DNA of 64,000 bases from Candidatus Gottesmanbacteria bacterium (GTDB taxonomy: Bacteria; Patescibacteria; Microgenomatia; 2-02-FULL-39-11), in NCBI GenBank assembly GCA_016186795.1, contig JACPKY010000002.1:197814-261813 (forward strand), in the 5' to 3' direction. The position numbers and the translations under genes were made by a program. The notes beneath the pieces were generated by a model that made no database searches, was not told where the DNA came from, and saw only the letters and a list, made by a program, of their open reading frames with translations. Shown here piece after piece: positions 8,965 through 16,856 of this stretch (position 1 is its first letter; each line of letters begins with the position of its first letter).

Positions 8965-10155
8965 CTACGTATTTTCGCCGTTACTTAGTAACACTTCAAT
9001 TCCGGGTAGCGTTCCTTTCTCAAGATAGGCAAGCATAGCACTTCCTCCGGAGGAAACATGCCCAATTTTTTCAAGATACTTTGCCTTTGAGATACTGGTG
9101 AGAGTATCCCCACCACCTATGATAGTAAATGCAGAAGACGAAGCTAAAGACTCAAGAAGCGTATCAGTGCCCTTCCTGAAACGAGGATCCTCATAAAGTC
9201 CCATTGGACCGTTCCATATTATCGTGCCGGCTTCTTTTATAAGTTCTCGGTAATGCGATTGAGTCTTTGGTCCAATATCGTATATGGCAACATTATGCGG
9301 GACATGGGTATAAGGCACTACTTTTGGTTTTGCTTTTCGCTCCATATCAGAAATAACAACGTCTGTTGGAAGAAGTAAGGCGCAATGTTTCCGTGTCGTT
9401 TTCCAAAAAACAACACGTGCCATTTCAACCATTTCGTAGTCAACTAACGAACGACCGGTTCCAAATCCCCACGCCGCAAGGAATGTATTTGCAATTGCTC
9501 CACCAAGTGCAACGGTATCTGCTATATTCAAAAGCCGTTCGATGACAGAAATCTTCTCAGGAGTTTTTGCTCCTCCAATAATAAGGAGAAGCGGACGCTT
9601 TGGGGATGAAATTGCTTTAGATAACATGTGGATTTCCATTTCCATTAATAACCCTGCATATGAGGGAAGGAATTCCGTGATTCCGACAATCGATGAGTGT
9701 ACCCGGTGTGATGTTCCAAACGCATCATTGACAAAAAAATCAGCCATGGAGGCAAGATGTTTGGAGAAATTTCTGTCATTTTTTTCTTCACCCTCAAAAA
9801 ATCGTATGTTTTCCAAAAGGATAATATTTTTTTGTTTCTCTCTTGAAATTACATCGAGGGCTTTTTTCTCCCAGAAGTTGTCGATAAGTTTTACATCGGT
9901 TTTTGTTAACTCCCTAAGTTTATGCGCGACTGGTTTCAGGCTAAATGCAGCATCGTACCCTCGAGGGCGACCTAAATGTGATGCAATGATGATTGTGGCG
10001 CCTCTTTTTTTCAAATAGTTGATTGTTGGAAGCGTTTCTACAATCCTAGTGTCGTTACCAATATGTCCATTTTCAAGAGAGATATTAAAATCAGCTGTCA
10101 AAAAGACAGTTTTCCCGGAAATATTCTTGAGATCCTTCAGGGTACGTAATTTCAT
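8965..10155 (-). CDS. pgk: Phosphoglycerate kinase
   Basis: Pgk interconverts 1,3-bisphosphoglycerate plus ADP and 3-phosphoglycerate plus ATP. The 396-residue protein shows the substrate loop ADFNIS (VDFNVP in most homologues), IASHLGRP, LLENIRFFEGEEKND, FVNDAFGTSHRVHSS, LLLIIGGAKTPEK, IIWNGPMGLYE and the nucleotide loop GGGDTLTSISK. In the last one, Thr-Leu-Thr replaces the more usual Ser-Ala-Ala. Length is normal. It is the last gene of a gpmA-gap-pgk unit and starts 5 bases after the gap stop. Confidence 0.95.
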   Translation of the reverse strand: MKLRTLKDLKNISGKTVFLTADFNISLENGHIGNDTRIVETLPTINYLKKRGATIIIASHLGRPRGYDAAFSLKPVAHKLRELTKTDVKLIDNFWEKKALDVISREKQKNIILLENIRFFEGEEKNDRNFSKHLASMADFFVNDAFGTSHRVHSSIVGITEFLPSYAGLLMEMEIHMLSKAISSPKRPLLLIIGGAKTPEKISVIERLLNIADTVALGGAIANTFLAAWGFGTGRSLVDYEMVEMARVVFWKTTRKHCALLLPTDVVISDMERKAKPKVVPYTHVPHNVAIYDIGPKTQSHYRELIKEAGTIIWNGPMGLYEDPRFRKGTDTLLESLASSSAFTIIGGGDTLTSISKAKYLEKIGHVSSGGSAMLAYLEKGTLPGIEVLLSNGENT

Positions 10156-10160
10156 ACAAA

Positions 10161-11171
10161 TTAGGATGATTTACCAACAAAGGAAACCATATCAACCAAC
10201 CGAGAGGTATAACCAAATTCGTTATCGTACCAGGCATATACAGTAGCAAATTTCGGAGAAGTAACGGTAGTTAGATACGGATCAATGATCGAAGAGTGAG
10301 GATTACCCGTAAAATCCTTTGAAACAAGTTCGTCCTTGGCAACGTCTACTACTCCTCTCATAGATGCGGCACTTGCTTTTCGAAAAGCGCTATTTATACT
10401 TTCAACGGTTGTTGGTTTATCAACCCATACAGAGAGTACAATAAGTGATACAGTCAAAAGCGGTACGCGAATTGCGCGGCAGGAAAGAAAACCCCTGAGC
10501 CTCGGAAATAATTTTCCAATATCGTTTGCGGATCCAGTTGAGGCGGGAATCATAGAGGCAAAAGAAGCTCTCCGTAAGCGCACTTCTTTTTTATGGGAGT
10601 TATCAAGAAGATTTTGGGAATCGGTTACGGCATGGACTGTAGTCATGACTCCCTGGGTAACTCCAAAAGCATCGTCAATGACCGCGAGCGTTGTCGCAAG
10701 ACAATTTGTTGTACACGATGAGTTAGAAATTATTGTGTCTACTTTCGGATCGAATGATTTTTCATTTACTCCAATAACAAGAGTTTTTGTATCGTCTTTA
10801 GCCGGAGCAGAAAGGACTACACGCTTTGCACCAGCTTTTAAATGGCCGTTAAGATCAGCACTGGTACTATATTTTCCGGTTGCCTCAATGACAACATCGA
10901 CCTTGGACTTCTTCCAAGGTATTTCAGAAGGAGTGTCAATTTGGTAAACATCGACATTCTCACCATCTATTCGCAAGCGGTTTTCTCCAGGTTGAATATC
11001 ATTTTTGAGAGTTCCATACGTTGAATCATATTTGAGAAGATATGCATGTGAGGAACTATCGGCTTTGCTATTTATAGCAACGAGCTTAAGATCTGATCGC
11101 GTGAGAATTATACGGGCAGCAATTCTGCCAATTCTTCCAAAACCATTAATAGCAACACGAACTTGATTCAT
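10161..11171 (-). CDS. gap: Glyceraldehyde-3-phosphate dehydrogenase, probably NADP-preferring
   Basis: The 336-residue type I GAPDH has the Rossmann start INGFGRIGRIAARI, the catalytic Cys in SNSSCTTNCLA, the partner His in TTVHAVT, and the C-terminal WYDNEFGYTSR. In Bacillus stearothermophilus numbering, Asp32 is Ser here (VAINSKAD instead of VAVNDLTD). Leu187-Pro188 are Asn-Ser (LLDNSHKK instead of ILDLPHKD). Changes at these three positions relax or reverse NAD specificity in studied enzymes, so a biosynthetic NADPH-linked role is likely. I use the ATG at 11171. A longer reading to 11327 adds 52 unrelated residues inside gpmA. Confidence 0.93.
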   Translation of the reverse strand: MNQVRVAINGFGRIGRIAARIILTRSDLKLVAINSKADSSSHAYLLKYDSTYGTLKNDIQPGENRLRIDGENVDVYQIDTPSEIPWKKSKVDVVIEATGKYSTSADLNGHLKAGAKRVVLSAPAKDDTKTLVIGVNEKSFDPKVDTIISNSSCTTNCLATTLAVIDDAFGVTQGVMTTVHAVTDSQNLLDNSHKKEVRLRRASFASMIPASTGSANDIGKLFPRLRGFLSCRAIRVPLLTVSLIVLSVWVDKPTTVESINSAFRKASAASMRGVVDVAKDELVSKDFTGNPHSSIIDPYLTTVTSPKFATVYAWYDNEFGYTSRLVDMVSFVGKSS

Positions 11172-11211
11172 AAATTGTATGAATTTATCATACGATTTTT
11201 TGAGAGCGTAA

Positions 11212-11862
11212 TCAAGTGGGAAGCGGTGTAATCTGCAGTGTATCTTTGGAAACAATTTTACCTTCTTTGGAAAATGTGTACACGATAACTTCACCTGTCG
11301 CGATCTCGACAGATGAAATCTTCTCATCAGGAATATTTTCCAGAAACTTCATAAGTGCACGTATCGTATTTCCGTGAGTAACAAAAAGAATATTACTCCC
11401 CTTTTGGATATATGGAAGGATATTTTTTTTAAATGCGGGGACAACTCGGTTGTAAACATCTTTCAACGACTCTCCCTGCGGAATTGGCACATCCCATCCT
11501 CGTCGTATGCGAATGAACTCTTCTTTCCCAACTTTTGATTCAATATCCCACTTATTTTTGCCTGTATAAATGCCATAATTTCTTTCGTTATACGAAGCAT
11601 CTTCAATAGTTGGAAGTGTTTCAATCCGAAGCTTTCTTTTCATGATTTCCAAAGTTTCTTTGGCACGAACAAGCGTTGAAGTAAAGGCAATATCAAAATG
11701 AATATGGGATAGATTATTGCAAGCTGTTTCAGCTTCTTTTTTCCCTTTTTCTGATAATCCTATATCCGTCCAGCCCGTCCACAAGCTTTTTGCATTCCAC
11801 AGTGATTCGCCGTGTCGAATACATACAAGACGACTACCATTCGTGGAAAGGTCATTCCTCAT
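11212..11862 (-). CDS. gpmA: 2,3-bisphosphoglycerate-dependent phosphoglycerate mutase
   Basis: The 216-residue histidine-phosphatase-fold protein has the phosphorylated His in CIRHGESLWN (near residue 18), TGWTDIGLSEKGKKEA, TSTLVRAKET, the catalytic Glu in YNERNYGIYTG, PQGESLKDVYNRV and the second His in FVTHGNTIRALM. It converts 3- and 2-phosphoglycerate. It is slightly shorter than the 228-250 residues common in the family but has all active-site motifs. It is the first gene of the unit with gap (40 bases downstream) and pgk, and diverges from rsmI. Confidence 0.92.
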   Translation of the reverse strand: MRNDLSTNGSRLVCIRHGESLWNAKSLWTGWTDIGLSEKGKKEAETACNNLSHIHFDIAFTSTLVRAKETLEIMKRKLRIETLPTIEDASYNERNYGIYTGKNKWDIESKVGKEEFIRIRRGWDVPIPQGESLKDVYNRVVPAFKKNILPYIQKGSNILFVTHGNTIRALMKFLENIPDEKISSVEIATGEVIVYTFSKEGKIVSKDTLQITPLPT

Positions 11863-11901
11863 AACTCACAGTACAAAATATATAAAATGTGGGAGTTTCG
11901 A

Positions 11902-11907
11902 TATAAT
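11902..11907 (+). promoter_or_regulatory. -10 element of rsmI (leaderless)
   Basis: TATAAT ends 7 bases before the rsmI ATG at 11915, with no room for a ribosome-binding site in between. No convincing -35 was found. Confidence 0.55.
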
Positions 11908-11914
11908 AGCAACA

Positions 11915-12703
11915 ATGGGAACATTATACATCGTCCCAACTCCTATCGGCAATCTTGAAGATATAACTATTCGCGCGATAAAAACTCTTTTTTCTGTTGA
12001 TTATATTGCATGCGAAGACACTCGAAGAACGGGAATACTGTTGCAGGAATTAAAAAAAAGGTATTTTAATTCTCTTTTGAGTACGTCTATTGCAACATCG
12101 GACAAGTCGAGAATTGTCTTAGAATTGAGTTCTCGACTTCGCTCGAACAATAAAATACCTATACTCATTCCATACTACGATGAGGTAGAAATTTATAAGA
12201 TTCCAGAGATTGTGCAGTATCTTTCAGATGATAAGAATATAGCGCTTGTTAGTGATAGTGGGTCACCGGTTATTGCCGATCCAGGTTATAAACTTATTGT
12301 CGCTGCAATGAAAAGTGATATTCCTATTATTACGTTGCCCGGTCCAACCTCAGTCATTCCAGCTCTTGTTGCATCAGGGTTTCCACCAAACAGATTCTAC
12401 TTTATTGGATTTATTGAAAAACAGAGTCGTGCCAAAAAAGATCAGTTGATGCAAGTGAAAACGATGTGGCAAGCGAGTAGTAAGGGAATAACAGTTGTGG
12501 CCTTTGAATCTCCGAAGCGGTTTATGGAAACTCTTGAAATTCTCAAAGAAATTTTTGGAGATATTCAAATATCGGTTTCTCGCGAAATGACAAAAATACA
12601 TGAGAACATTTATCGAGGTACTATTTCTGAACTTCAGAATTCATCACCTTTGTTGAAAGGTGAAATTGTACTTACGTTTTATATCGGTGGAGACAAAAGT
12701 TAA
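11915..12703 (+). CDS. rsmI: RsmI, 16S rRNA (cytidine-1402 2'-O)-methyltransferase
   Basis: The 262-residue protein starts with LYIVPTPIGNLEDITIRA, the SAM-dependent tetrapyrrole-methylase-fold signature of RsmI. It continues with ACEDTRRTGILL, IALVSDSGSPVIADPG, TLPGPTSVIPALVASGFPP, FIGFIEK, VAFESPKRF and VSREMTKIHE. RsmI methylates the ribose of C1402 in the decoding centre of the 30S subunit. The start follows the family N-terminus and the TATAAT 7 bases upstream; an upstream in-frame start would lie inside gpmA. It converges with acs, 14 bases away. Confidence 0.94.
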   Translation: MGTLYIVPTPIGNLEDITIRAIKTLFSVDYIACEDTRRTGILLQELKKRYFNSLLSTSIATSDKSRIVLELSSRLRSNNKIPILIPYYDEVEIYKIPEIVQYLSDDKNIALVSDSGSPVIADPGYKLIVAAMKSDIPIITLPGPTSVIPALVASGFPPNRFYFIGFIEKQSRAKKDQLMQVKTMWQASSKGITVVAFESPKRFMETLEILKEIFGDIQISVSREMTKIHENIYRGTISELQNSSPLLKGEIVLTFYIGGDKS

Positions 12704-12717
12704 TCCGCCTTGGAGTT

Positions 12718-14436
12718 TCAATATTCCTCAAGGGTTGAAGTATCACCGATAGGCATTCCCATTTCTTTTGCCTTCAAAATTCTGCGCATGATTTTACCAC
12801 TTCGCGTCTTTGGAAGCTTATCGATAAACTCGATTTCCCGAGGATACGCATGACCGGCAAGATGCTTTTTGACATGTTGAGAAAGTTCTTCTTTTAAAAG
12901 ATCAGAAGGGGTGACGTTTGGTTTGAGAACAATAAACGCTTTAATAATTTCTCCACGAACTTCATCGGGCTTCCCGATTACTCCTGCTTCAACGACAGCA
13001 GGGTGTTCAACGAGTGCTGATTCAACTTCAAATGGCCCCACTCGTTCACCAGATGTTTTAATAACATCATCAGCCCTTCCAACAAACCAAAAGTAACCAT
13101 CAGCATCTTTCCAGCCACGATCACCTGAAATATACCAGCCATTCACAAAATATGATTTATATTTTTCCTCATTGTTCCAAATTGTCTGCATCATTGAAGG
13201 CCAACCAGGAATAAGCGCTATATTCCCCTCGGTTCCTGTTGGAAGTGGATTTCCATTGTCATCAACAATTTCGGCATCAATTCCCAAAAAAGGCCTTCCC
13301 ATAGAGCCTATTTTTATGTCAGTGCAGGGAAAATTTACAAGTACCATACACCCTGTTTCTGTTTGCCACCATGTGTCGTGGAATGGGAGTCCAAACGCCT
13401 TCAATCCCCACCGTATTGCTTCTGGATTTAGAGGTTCCCCAACAGAAAGAATATGTCGTAAATTGGATAGTGAGAAGCGTTTGACAACTTCTTCACCTTT
13501 TGCCATAAGCATGCGTATTGCAGTCGGTGCTGTGTACCAGATACTCACTTTATAATCCTGAAGGATCTGATACCACTTTTCGGTATCAAATCGTCCGGAA
13601 TAAACTACTTGCGTTGCACCACTACTCCAACTGCCGAGTATTTCATATGATATTCCCGTTACCCAACCAGGATCGGCAGTACACCAGTAAATATCATCTT
13701 TGTGAATATCCAAAACAAACTTAGCTGTTAAATGTTGGGAGAGTATTGCGTAGTGCTTGTGAACCACTCCTTTCGGTTTTCCTGTTGTACCAGATGTGTA
13801 GAGCATGAAAGCATAGTCATCTTTTTCCATGTGCTCTATTTCAAGTGAGTTTTCCTGCGATGTGAGTTGGGCGCTAAAATTTGGATCATCAACGACCAAC
13901 ACATCGGAAAGATTTGGGAGTTTACCGCGAATTTTCTCTATTCGCGTCGACAAATCTTTATTTGTTACTAAAATTTTCGCTCCACTATTTTCCAGCCGAT
14001 CAAAGAGAGCTTGTTCCTGGAATGCAGAAAAGAGTGTTCCTGCAATTGCTCCAATTTTTAAAGTTCCCAAAAATGAGATATACAATAGGGGAACGCGAGG
14101 AAGGAAGATAAATACCCGATCGCCCCTGCGCACGCCTTTTTTTTTCAACAAATTTCCAAATTGGTTCGAGCGATGTGCGATGTCTCGGTAGGTAAATATT
14201 TCTTTTTCGCCGTTATCGCCTTCCCAATAAAGGGCAACCTTACTTGCAAGATCGGTATTCAAATGACGATCAACAGCAATATAGGCGGCATTTAACTTTC
14301 CATCAGGGAAAAACGCTATTTCTTTGTCTGCTACATCATCCCAAGAAAAGCTTTTTCGAGTGTCTTCGTAGTTATTTAGGTTTGGGGCAGTACGGAAAGT
14401 AGATGGGTCTTTATGGAAGATTTGAGGTGCTTCCAT
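12718..14436 (-). CDS. acsA: Acetyl-CoA synthetase, AMP-forming (short AcsA type)
   Basis: The 572-residue ANL-superfamily enzyme has the P-loop YTSGTTGKPKGVVHK, the acetyl-CoA-synthetase motif HDTWWQTETG, GDRGWKDADGYFWFVGRADD, and the C-terminal acetylatable Lys in PKTRSGKIMRR. It makes acetyl-CoA from acetate, ATP and CoA. Its length matches the ~570-residue Bacillus AcsA form rather than the ~650-residue enteric Acs. It starts 3 bases after FBP aldolase/phosphatase, at the end of the gluconeogenic operon. That links acetate activation to hexose synthesis, although the pyruvate-forming step (such as pyruvate:ferredoxin oxidoreductase) is not in the window. Confidence 0.92.
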   Translation of the reverse strand: MEAPQIFHKDPSTFRTAPNLNNYEDTRKSFSWDDVADKEIAFFPDGKLNAAYIAVDRHLNTDLASKVALYWEGDNGEKEIFTYRDIAHRSNQFGNLLKKKGVRRGDRVFIFLPRVPLLYISFLGTLKIGAIAGTLFSAFQEQALFDRLENSGAKILVTNKDLSTRIEKIRGKLPNLSDVLVVDDPNFSAQLTSQENSLEIEHMEKDDYAFMLYTSGTTGKPKGVVHKHYAILSQHLTAKFVLDIHKDDIYWCTADPGWVTGISYEILGSWSSGATQVVYSGRFDTEKWYQILQDYKVSIWYTAPTAIRMLMAKGEEVVKRFSLSNLRHILSVGEPLNPEAIRWGLKAFGLPFHDTWWQTETGCMVLVNFPCTDIKIGSMGRPFLGIDAEIVDDNGNPLPTGTEGNIALIPGWPSMMQTIWNNEEKYKSYFVNGWYISGDRGWKDADGYFWFVGRADDVIKTSGERVGPFEVESALVEHPAVVEAGVIGKPDEVRGEIIKAFIVLKPNVTPSDLLKEELSQHVKKHLAGHAYPREIEFIDKLPKTRSGKIMRRILKAKEMGMPIGDTSTLEEY

Positions 14437-14439
14437 ATG

Positions 14440-15546
14440 TCACGATTTTTTCCTCAGCGAAAATTTCTTGTCAAGCTGGGCAATTCTTTCAACGACCCCT
14501 GTATATTCCAATTCTTCCATCGGAGCCATCGCTGCACCAAAAAAACCCTGTTCTCGAATAGCATATGTTTTTTCTGAAGCTTTCATCCGAATCATATCCC
14601 AGAATGGTTGCTCAAAAAGATCAATTGCCTCGGTAAACTTCCCGTTATGAACACAAATACCGGCAGCAGTTACAATTGCGGGTCCATCAAAAAATGAGAT
14701 CATTGCTCCTAATTTGCATGGCATAAGTGCGACAACATGACTTCCTCGATTATCGCCTACGACATAGTGAGCAGTGGCATAGGGTGACAGAATTTCTCCC
14801 GTTGAAGGAAATTGTTTCTGGCTCCGAACCAACGCGACTGGATCGTCTTTCCCCGTATACTTACCCGCGATATTATGGAGTCGCGAAGTTGAAACTGCCG
14901 CTGCTTGCTCGCCGGTATCGCGGCTTTTGATTGATTCGATAACATAATGTTCTGGATCCCTCAGAAGGACTGCTAAATCATAGGCTTCCTCTGGTACATT
15001 GAGTTTTATAATTCTATCGCCCTCAGTATAATTTACATCCATTACCGTAAACTCAAACCCCTTCGCAATATCGCTCGATAGAAGAAGCCCGGCATTATGA
15101 AATGGATCAGCAAATCCTCGATAGAGGGGATAGTTAAACGCTCCTGGATCGGTTTTGTCTGCTGCAAAAAGAATAAAGGGTTCCGCAGGTCTTTCTTCAA
15201 ATTCCATCTCGCACGATCCTGGCCCCATACCTCTGACATTTCCTGAAAATGCATCTTTAAGAAGATCCTGACCAGCGCCGTAAAGACCCTGCTCTTTGGC
15301 AACAGCTGTTCCGGCAACAAATGCATCCCACGCTAGTTTATGGATATCTTGGCTATCAACTCCCTGTGTGTGCGTCATAAGAATCGCGGTATCATCGCCT
15401 GTGTGAAAGATTTTATAATCAATAAGGAGTCTTTTTCCTTCCGTTTTGACATGATTCTCAATGGCGATAACGAGTTCTTTACTTGGAGTTTCATGTCCCC
15501 CAACTGAACCAACATCAGCTTTAATGACAGAGAGTGTAATTTTCAT
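14440..15546 (-). CDS. fbp: Fructose-1,6-bisphosphate aldolase/phosphatase (class V, archaeal type)
   Basis: This bifunctional enzyme makes fructose-6-phosphate directly from triose phosphates and works only in the gluconeogenic direction. The 368-residue protein has the family features KITLSVIKADVGSVGGH at the N-terminus, FHTGDDTAILMTH, GMGPGSCEMEFEERPAEPF, FAADKTDPGAFNYPLYRGF, and the Lys/Tyr-rich C-terminal part FFDGPAIVTAAG and MAPMEELEYTG. It is typical of archaea and deep-branching bacteria. A strong ribosome-binding site (GGAG, 7 bases before ATG) and a 22-base inverted repeat precede it in the 55-base gap after eno. Confidence 0.93.
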   Translation of the reverse strand: MKITLSVIKADVGSVGGHETPSKELVIAIENHVKTEGKRLLIDYKIFHTGDDTAILMTHTQGVDSQDIHKLAWDAFVAGTAVAKEQGLYGAGQDLLKDAFSGNVRGMGPGSCEMEFEERPAEPFILFAADKTDPGAFNYPLYRGFADPFHNAGLLLSSDIAKGFEFTVMDVNYTEGDRIIKLNVPEEAYDLAVLLRDPEHYVIESIKSRDTGEQAAAVSTSRLHNIAGKYTGKDDPVALVRSQKQFPSTGEILSPYATAHYVVGDNRGSHVVALMPCKLGAMISFFDGPAIVTAAGICVHNGKFTEAIDLFEQPFWDMIRMKASEKTYAIREQGFFGAAMAPMEELEYTGVVERIAQLDKKFSLRKKS

Positions 15547-15557
15547 AATAGATCTCC

Positions 15558-15579
15558 TTTCATTTTAGTGTAAATGAAA
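15558..15579. promoter_or_regulatory. 22-bp inverted repeat upstream of FBP aldolase/phosphatase
   Basis: TTTCATTT-N6-AAATGAAA is a perfect 8+8 repeat between eno and fbp. On the minus strand the centre includes TACACT, a possible -10, and the distal arm abuts the AAAGGAG ribosome-binding site of fbp. It could be an operator over a promoter, or an RNA hairpin that limits ribosome access. No T-run follows, so it is not a standard terminator. Confidence 0.45.
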
Positions 15580-15601
15580 GTCAAGGAAATTGCTAGTAAC
15601 G

Positions 15602-16843
15602 TTATTTCTGTAACTTTGTATATATATGGAAAAGGCGATTATACTTCGCAACTCTTTCTCCTCGCGCGGGAGCTCCAAACTTCACAAAATCTGCTCCGGT
15701 CCCAACGGCCAAATCCGCTATAAAATCATCGGTGGTTTCACCAGACCTGTGAGAAATGATAACTCGAAATCCTGCTTGTTTTGCAATTCGAATAACCTCA
15801 TACGTCTCAGTGAGAGTACCAACTTGATTCACCTTCACAAGTATTGCGGTGCAACTACGCGACTGTATTGCCTTTTCTAATCGCTCTTTATTTGTCACTA
15901 GCAAATCATCTCCAACAATCATACAGGAGTTTCCAACCCTTTGGGTAAGTTTTGCCCAATCAGTCCATGCATCTTCCGCTAGTCCATCTTCGAGAGATAC
16001 GATATGAAACTCTTTTATTATTTTTTCAAGATATTGGATATACAAAGATGCATCTGAAGAATCTTTGAAATCGATGAGTTTATACCGACCTTGTTTAAAA
16101 TATGTTGTCGCAGCACAGTCAAGACCGATATGAAAGGAGTTTTGGTAGGGGGCGATACTTGAAGAAAGAAACTTAAGAACTTCATTGTTTGTATAAAATT
16201 GCGGAGTAAATCCGCCTTCATCTCCAACTGATGTCATTTTCCTGTTCTCATGAAGCTTTTTCTTAATTGAATGATATAACTCCACACCCATCTGCAGTTT
16301 TTGCATAAAAGGCAATGTGTAATGGGGAATAATGAGGAATTCTTGCATGTCAATTGTACCACTTCCATGGAGTCCGCCGTTGATTACGTTAAACATTGGC
16401 GTGACGTTTGAACTTTTCGGGTCAAATCGAAACTCGGAAGCAATATGCACATAGAGTGGAATGCCGCCTTCTTGTGCACTGAGTCTTGCGTACGATAATG
16501 AAATCCCCAATATACTATTTGCACCTAGTACTCCTTTATTCCTCGTTCCGTCAAGAGAAATAAGAAGGTCGTCAAGCCCCTTCTGATTTCCCAATTCAAA
16601 CCCAATAAGTTTCGGTTTTATAATAGTTTCAATAAGTTGAATCGCCTTTAAAACTCCTAAACCTCCAAAACGCATTTCATCGCCATCTCGAATTTCGAGC
16701 GCTTCATGACTTCCTTTTGAAGCTCCTGATGGAACAGATGCACGGGCACTTATTCCAGAACTTGAGGTCATTTCAACTTCAATAGTCGGATTTCCTCGGC
16801 TATCAAGGATTTCAAAGGGTGTAATATCAGCAATTTTAGACAT
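15602..16843 (-). CDS. eno: Enolase
   Basis: Enolase interconverts 2-phosphoglycerate and PEP. The 413-residue protein has EILDSRGNPTIEVE, the mobile loop VPSGASKGSHEALEIRD, SVGDEGGFTPQ, metal ligands in SLEDGLAEDAW and IVGDDLLVTN, the catalytic Lys in AILVKVNQVGT, and SHRSGETTDDFIADLAVG. The C-terminal motif usually written KTGAPxRSERxAKYN is KFGAPARGERVAKYN here, a small departure. It lies between ppsA (13 bases upstream) and FBP aldolase/phosphatase, so these steps are probably co-transcribed. Confidence 0.95.
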   Translation of the reverse strand: MSKIADITPFEILDSRGNPTIEVEMTSSSGISARASVPSGASKGSHEALEIRDGDEMRFGGLGVLKAIQLIETIIKPKLIGFELGNQKGLDDLLISLDGTRNKGVLGANSILGISLSYARLSAQEGGIPLYVHIASEFRFDPKSSNVTPMFNVINGGLHGSGTIDMQEFLIIPHYTLPFMQKLQMGVELYHSIKKKLHENRKMTSVGDEGGFTPQFYTNNEVLKFLSSSIAPYQNSFHIGLDCAATTYFKQGRYKLIDFKDSSDASLYIQYLEKIIKEFHIVSLEDGLAEDAWTDWAKLTQRVGNSCMIVGDDLLVTNKERLEKAIQSRSCTAILVKVNQVGTLTETYEVIRIAKQAGFRVIISHRSGETTDDFIADLAVGTGADFVKFGAPARGERVAKYNRLFHIYTKLQK

Positions 16844-16856
16844 AGAGAAACAGTGT

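Noticed and set aside
9542..10018. Plus-strand open frame of 158 codons antisense to pgk
   Set aside because: Shadow of the well-supported pgk gene; composition mirrors its codons and no motif is present.
10336..10947. Plus-strand open frame of 203 codons antisense to gap
   Set aside because: Long antisense frames over highly expressed genes are common. gap has all catalytic motifs and this frame has none.
11172..11327. N-terminal extension of GAPDH by 52 residues
   Set aside because: The extra residues are basic and unrelated to GAPDH, and lie within the gpmA coding region. The family N-terminus starts at the ATG at 11171.
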